In this document: positions 59,088 through 64,000 of the stretch, in pieces
Layout: the number at the start of each line of letters is the position of its first letter
Numbering within the stretch: position 1 is the first letter of the stretch
Assembly (NCBI GenBank): GCA_964034945.1
Contig: OZ035963.1
Coordinates: forward strand, 61,415,182 to 61,479,181
Length of the DNA stretch: 64,000 nucleotides
DNA from: Chrysopilus asiliformis
Lineage: Eukaryota; Arthropoda; Insecta; Diptera; Rhagionidae
Reading direction: 5' to 3'
Notes under the pieces: generated by a model
The model's input: the letters and a program-made list of their open reading frames with translations, nothing else
Told to the model about the DNA's origin: nothing
Database searches by the model: none
Translations under genes and position numbers: made by a program

Positions 59088-59267
59088 TAGCTTGTATCAT
59101 TTTGACTCATTTTGGAACCGTTGAGGTAAACATTTTGACCGAGATGAGAAAACTCCCCAAATTAAATTATGAACTTTCGGCATTTGCCAATATTTAACTT
59201 CGAGCTCGACTTTGACAGATGAAAAATGTTCGAAAACTTTCGGGCGGTTCGAAAAATAATGTGCTTG

Positions 59268-59296
59268 TGTGTCTGTCTGTCTGTCTGTCTGTCTGT
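59268..59296. repeat. (TGTC)n microsatellite with aaccgattt flank
   Basis: gtctgtctgtctg run followed by 'ggagaaccactaaaccgatttgtatga', a box also near 54590 ('gtgaaccactaaacgaattt'). Confidence 0.8.
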
Positions 59297-59447
59297 TCGC
59301 TTAAAACTGGAGAACCACTAAACCGATTTGTATGAAACTTTCAGCAGAGCTTACTAGCGTCAATGGGCGAGTTTTAGACTTTGAGCGGTCAAGGGCGAAG
59401 CTTCTGGAACAGCCATAAAGGGTGATCCATAAATACGCCACTTTTTA

Positions 59448-59513
59448 ATCTTCCCACGATCTTCCCACTATCTTCCCACTATCTTCCCACTATCTTCCCA
59501 CGATCTTCCCACT
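59448..59513. repeat. Minisatellite, 6 copies of ATCTTCCCAC(T/G)
   Basis: The 11-bp unit is repeated six times; only the last base varies (T or G). Confidence 0.95.
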
Positions 59514-61078
59514 ATATGTTTCCACCGACCTTCAGTTTTGGGCTTCAAAAACAAGCCATTTTCGGCGTGACCTGCCCTAAAATATACAAGATTTCATACC
59601 ATTGACTCACAACAGCCGACCTCTTTTCCTACATAATAGCGGACATATTTTATGGACATTTTCTGATGTAAATCTGACTAACAAATAGCGTCATGAGTCA
59701 TTTTAACGTCAGCTGCTCTTGAGTTATATCCAGCACGAACTTGAGCACCGCTCTAACATTTTATTACGATCGATGTATGGTATATATCAGTTTAATCAGA
59801 TTTTAATCCATATTTTGTCATTAAAACAATAATACAAGAAATTTTCTTCTACTTTGTTAACTTTGAAGGTAAAATAAAATCTTTAAAGACATGAAAATCT
59901 AAGAATATCTAAAATATGCATCACAAAATAGTTATAATTGTCTAATATAATTATCTTGGGTTGGGTTCAGGCGGTTTAATCGGCCTTGTCCTCCTCCCGG
60001 TCCATTCACATGAAAAAAAAAATCGGAAAAAAAGCTTGAAACGTTTTGAAACAATACAAAATCGCGTGAAAGATACTTTCGCGTGATCCAAATTTATCTT
60101 TTGTTGAAATAAAATAAAATTGGACATGCAGAGTTTTAATTGTTTATTAAAATGTTTTCATATTTTCAAGATTCACAGACAAAACCTCACTTAATTCCAG
60201 AAATTCTTCTATTGTTTCTATAAAATGAAAATTTTTCAAGATTCTTCAATTGATGCAATTCAAAATAATGGGAAATAACGATAAATGCAAATTACATTAG
60301 ATTTTCACTTATTTTGCACCACCAATAAGAATGACTATGAAATTCGAAGTGGACCTTCAATAAGAGAAAAAAAAATCCAGTTGGTGATCGTTTGGTTTTT
60401 GGGGTTTTCCCAATAATTTCTTGTAAATCTTTTTCATTATCCTAAGTAAAGAGAAGAATCTTCTGGCAATTCATTATCGAGCAAAAATTTCCAATTCATT
60501 AGTTAATGGTTTGTGCTTTGGGAGTTACAAAAGTATTTACCAGTATTTAAATGGTTTGATGGCAAATCTGAAGGATTTCTTTCTGGCATTTTGTACCCCA
60601 TAGGAGTTATTGTCGTCATTGTTGAGAAAAACGTCTTTCTGGCAGTTGATAAATGGCACTGATTTCAGCGAGTTTTCTACTCATATAATAAATAGTAGTA
60701 CGTCATTCAACACAATGCTAGATTTTTCTTTTAATTCATTGATTTTCATTTGGAAAATGAGAAATTTCTTCAAATGAAAATCTTGTGTAGTTGACGATTT
60801 TTATAAAAAAATCATATTCTGTGACATAAAAATGTTCTCCCTTACGAAACTTATTGTTGTTCAATCAGGCAAAAAAAATTAAAATAAAGTTCAAGCTTAG
60901 TATCACTTTTTTCTTTATTTTTAAGTGGTTATACTCTTTCAATGCAACACCCCCGCCCCCCCCCCCTCCCTCCTCCTATCCACCCAACCTCTTCTCATCA
61001 TCACACATTTTAGAAATTCCCAGGAAGTCTAAATAGCAACTGCAATTTCCAGTTATCTAACTCACTAATTGAATTTTT

Positions 61079-61131
61079 GAGTGAAAGTTTGAGTGAAAGT
61101 TTGAGTGAAAGTTTGAGTGTAAGTTTGAGTG
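61079..61131. repeat. Minisatellite, ~4.5 copies of GAGTGAAAGTTT
   Basis: 12-bp unit, three perfect copies, then one with an A-to-T change, then a partial copy. Confidence 0.9.
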
Positions 61132-63394
61132 ATATTTTGCTTTGTTCAAAAGACGTTTGTCTGTTTAATGTGGGTTTTTATTCGAAGTTCTGTTGCCACA
61201 TTTATTGTTAGTAAATGTTTTAAATGTTTATTCCGACATTTTTCATACTGTATGATTTCTGGTAAACTATTACTGATATAAAAATGCAACGATTATTGGT
61301 ATTTTTGAAATGTGATTAAAATGATGAAATTAATTGGCCATTACAGTTTCTCAAATGCCTCTAAAAGGTTTTTCGCGGATTAGAAACCTGCATTTTCTTC
61401 TCAACAAACCACTCAGAAAACCACTTCAATTTTTAAACTCAATCTTTTGAGAAAAACAAAAAAGAAATCAACTTGTATTAATAAAAAATTTCATAAAATT
61501 CGCTTTTTAATTTCAAACACCACAATCTCATCAAATTATGATATTTTCAAACAACTTTGTGTGCAGCTACAGTAAATATGGCACTAATTAAAATTAAATT
61601 TAATGTGAACGTTATTTCTTGTAATTTTAAATAAACTTTATGAGAAGACAAGGATTTTTTTTTGTACAGTCCAAGTGTTAGTATATTTGCAGAGTTTTAC
61701 TTTTGCCCGGTGTTTTATTTTCTTTTGTGTATTTATACGCTATCTGGTATCTACACACATGGATTTTAATAACATTAGAGGTTGAGTTAAATAGCAGTAA
61801 AAAAAACTGCATATCATCAAAAATTTAATTGAAGGGAAGGTAGGTTAGGTGAGTAACCAGTTTTCTGGCGCATTAACTAATTAAATATTTGGGTAAAATG
61901 TTTGAAGCAGAGAAAAGCCAACGTATTGTCCTGGTTTTACGCTAGCGATTTTAATTTTCCGCTTTTCCATTGAATATACTGCTGGAAATTCGTTTGTGTG
62001 TGTATAGACTGACTGTATGCAAAATTGAACAAGTAATAGCAAAGTTAGTGAATATAAAATTTACCACACACTCCTGTGTATTAAAAGAAACACACCGCCC
62101 AAAAATCTCTGCTCCATATTAAAAACTATACATTTTCCAAACCTTTTTTTTATTATTAAGTTTGAGTACCATACAGGTTGGCTAAGGGCACTTGTATATC
62201 CTTTAACAATACAAATCACTACCACAGAAAAGGCAAAGGAAATTCTTGGCTTAATTAGCAGCATAAACGTTCAAAGCTGGTGAAAAATAAATAAAGGGGA
62301 GGAAACAGTATAATAAACTTTTTCATAATTGGAAATTGTTAATTAAAATTTGTAGAATTTCAGAAAAAGTTGGCACAAAATTGAAATCATGATTGATATT
62401 ATTTGTATTTTTTCGTATTTCAATGTTGAGGGTTAAGCCAAAAAAAGCCATAAAATATTTGGCCAAAAAGTTTCAAGAGCGTTGTTCAAAGTTTCAAATT
62501 TTATGGTGTTAGCTTTTCAACTTAAAAAATACCCTTTTCTATATCGGAAAAATTTAATTTTAAGTGAAACAGAAAACTAAGTATTTCCTTCCTTAAACAC
62601 ATTAAATGAGTAATTTCTTGAGTGCAAGCATGAGTGATGTAACGACAATTTACGTTGATCGATTTTTTTTCTAATTTCAAGTGTTTTTTTAGTTTGTTTT
62701 GTACGAAAGTGGGTGGCTTTACCTTACACACCATGCAAAGCATCCACCCACACCCTTTAGTTGAGTCCAAAGTGAGTCAAAAATGATTTCTATATTTGTT
62801 ACAGGTGCAGAGAAATATAGAAATCTGGGTTGCAGGGTCAAAGTGAGTAGATTTTACTGAGCAGATTTTTGTGAGCCATTAAATACGTCACACATTTGGT
62901 GGCATTGGGTCTGCAGGACTGTAATGGTAGTAAAAAAATCCCACACAAACAAACGCGAAAAGCGTAGCTTTGTAGAGCTCGAAAAGGTGAGAGGGTATCC
63001 TTATTGGCAAATATCGACAGCAAAAAAAAATCTGAAAGGATTATTTTACTGATGAATACCGACTCAAAATTCCATTAGAGGTGCAACCGGTAGAACGGGA
63101 GGAAGGATAATGAGAAGAGAATAAGGAGAATTCTTTCAATGGCGGTAATTGGTCCGAGAAATATTCTTCCAGCTCAGAAAATCGCATCCCAATCGGATGA
63201 ACGGTTGAATAGTTAACTGGTGAGGGGATAAAAAGTAGAGGAGAAAGGGTATATTGGCAACTTGTAAAAACATGGGCTCAGGTTTGGATCTCTACGTGAA
63301 AAATTGTGGGGTTTTTTTTCTTTTTCAGAGAGCCGAAAACTTGGGGTGTTTTTCAAAGGACGAATATCAAAATGCTTAGCCTCGTCAAATGTGC

Positions 63395-63600
63395 GGGGGG
63401 GGGGGGGGGGGGGGGGGGGCAGATAGGAAATTTTTGATTAGCACGAAATCTGTTTTAGGCAAAATTATGAGGATGTCCGTGCATATGTCTTTCTGTCTGT
63501 CGGTTTGTCCGTTTTACGTATCTTAAATAACTCGAGAAGGCGTTAATTTTCTACCATCTTTTTGGAAAAATGACGGTAGCTATAACGCGTATCTCCGATA
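63395..63600 (+). repeat. G25 tract and partial dispersed repeat (family of 9262/16870)
   Basis: A run of 25 G (63395-63419) is followed by 'cagataggaaatttttgatt', 'agcacgaaatctg', 'atgaggatgtccgtgcat', a gtctgtc tract and 'aaataactcgagaaggcg', in the same order as copies A and B. Confidence 0.75.
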
Positions 63601-64000
63601 CAATTTATATTCCGATACTATGCAAGATAGTAGCATAAAAAATAAAATAAATATTTTTCTCGCTTTTTTCTGACATATAGCGCCCAAAAAATTATGTTTT
63701 TCTATTCAGGAGATTTTTTTCCAAGGACATTCTCCAGAAATCTGCTAAAAATGTATCAAGGCTCAGTGAATCATAAAGAGATAATATTTTAGAAAATTCT
63801 TCACAACAAAGCATACAAATGGCTCATTATCCTTGAATGATTGAGACTATGCCATTAAGATTCGTATTTATTCATTTTTATGTTTCACATTTGTGATTAT
63901 GTTCTTAACGATACCATCATCAAACCATCATTTCAGATTATAACAACTAAATCGTAAAGTTTCGTGTGTTACTCTTTTAAGTTCTAAAAGACACACAGCA

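Larger units (their letters stand above)
38593..64000. other. Right flank: no confirmed gene; probable 5' intron/upstream of obstructor gene and intergenic DNA
   Basis: 25 kb with no recognisable conserved exon. It should contain or precede the missing signal-peptide exon of the obstructor gene. Supported contents are mobile elements (41274, 45949, 51841, 55310, 58824), the 42.1-kb hairpin, microsatellites (51229, 55031, 59270), short tandem arrays (59448, 61079) and homopolymers (60950, 63395). Stretches 38700-40900, 42400-43200, 44000-45900, 46300-49100, 49550-51100, 52400-54500, 55900-58400 and 61150-63350 show only AT-rich sequence with small repeat fragments. Confidence 0.65.

Noticed and set aside
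62061..62264. Minus frame starting MLLIKPRISFAFSVVVICIV as a signal-peptide exon
   Set aside because: Plausible hydrophobic start, but nearby GT sites are in the wrong phase or weak, and the distance to 38592 is 23 kb.
1..64000. tRNA, rRNA or other structured RNA genes
   Set aside because: No T-loop (GGTTCGAATCC-like) with a matching acceptor stem or rRNA-like stretch was noticed by eye; a covariance-model scan was not possible.

Overview
Organism. The window is AT-rich animal nuclear DNA. Its genes are split by GT-AG introns, its mobile elements are of metazoan type, and it holds a chitin-binding 'obstructor' cuticle gene, so it is an arthropod and most probably an insect. The order cannot be settled from this sequence. 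There are no bacterial operons, rRNA genes, CRISPR arrays or convincing tRNA genes.

Genes. Only two genes can be read with confidence, both on the minus strand. (1) Galactokinase (Galk, GALK1-type) starts at 18810. Six exons totalling 298 codons run leftwards to 1969; the last ~95 codons lie beyond the left edge. All junctions are GT-AG, exon phases agree throughout, and one intron is 10.6 kb. (2) A three-domain chitin-binding protein of the obstructor/CPAP3 family lies at 37287..38592, with three exons and three complete six-cysteine Peritrophin-A domains. Its signal-peptide exon was not found and should lie to the right. The two genes are functionally unrelated (sugar catabolism versus cuticle matrix). 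A few long open frames elsewhere (21.5, 26.0, 43.4 and 56.7 kb) are listed only as weak candidates.

Everything else is a graveyard of small non-autonomous DNA transposons, simple repeats and degenerate dispersed repeats. Elements with visible ends include: two hAT-type elements nested one in the other, each with a perfect 8-bp target duplication (3190..3709); three unrelated TTAA-flanked piggyBac-like MITEs (9971, 17984, 55310); two copies of one TA-flanked MITE 49 kb apart (9435, 58824); other TIR elements (5037, 6228, 15335, 25173, 45949); a pogo/Tigger-like deletion derivative with transposase remnants (35261..35995); and a Tc1/mariner-like deletion derivative with a frameshifted transposase tail (51841..52324). 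A ~0.9 kb repeat occurs as an inverted pair in two Galk introns. One copy carries two MITEs, and the other shows the matching empty sites.

Layout: 1..18810 Galk with repeat-filled introns; 18811..37286 gene-poor with repeats and the pogo relic; 37287..38592 obstructor gene; 38593..64000 its upstream flank or intron, with MITEs, a near-perfect 167-bp GC-rich hairpin (42126..42292), large tetranucleotide arrays and homopolymer tracts.
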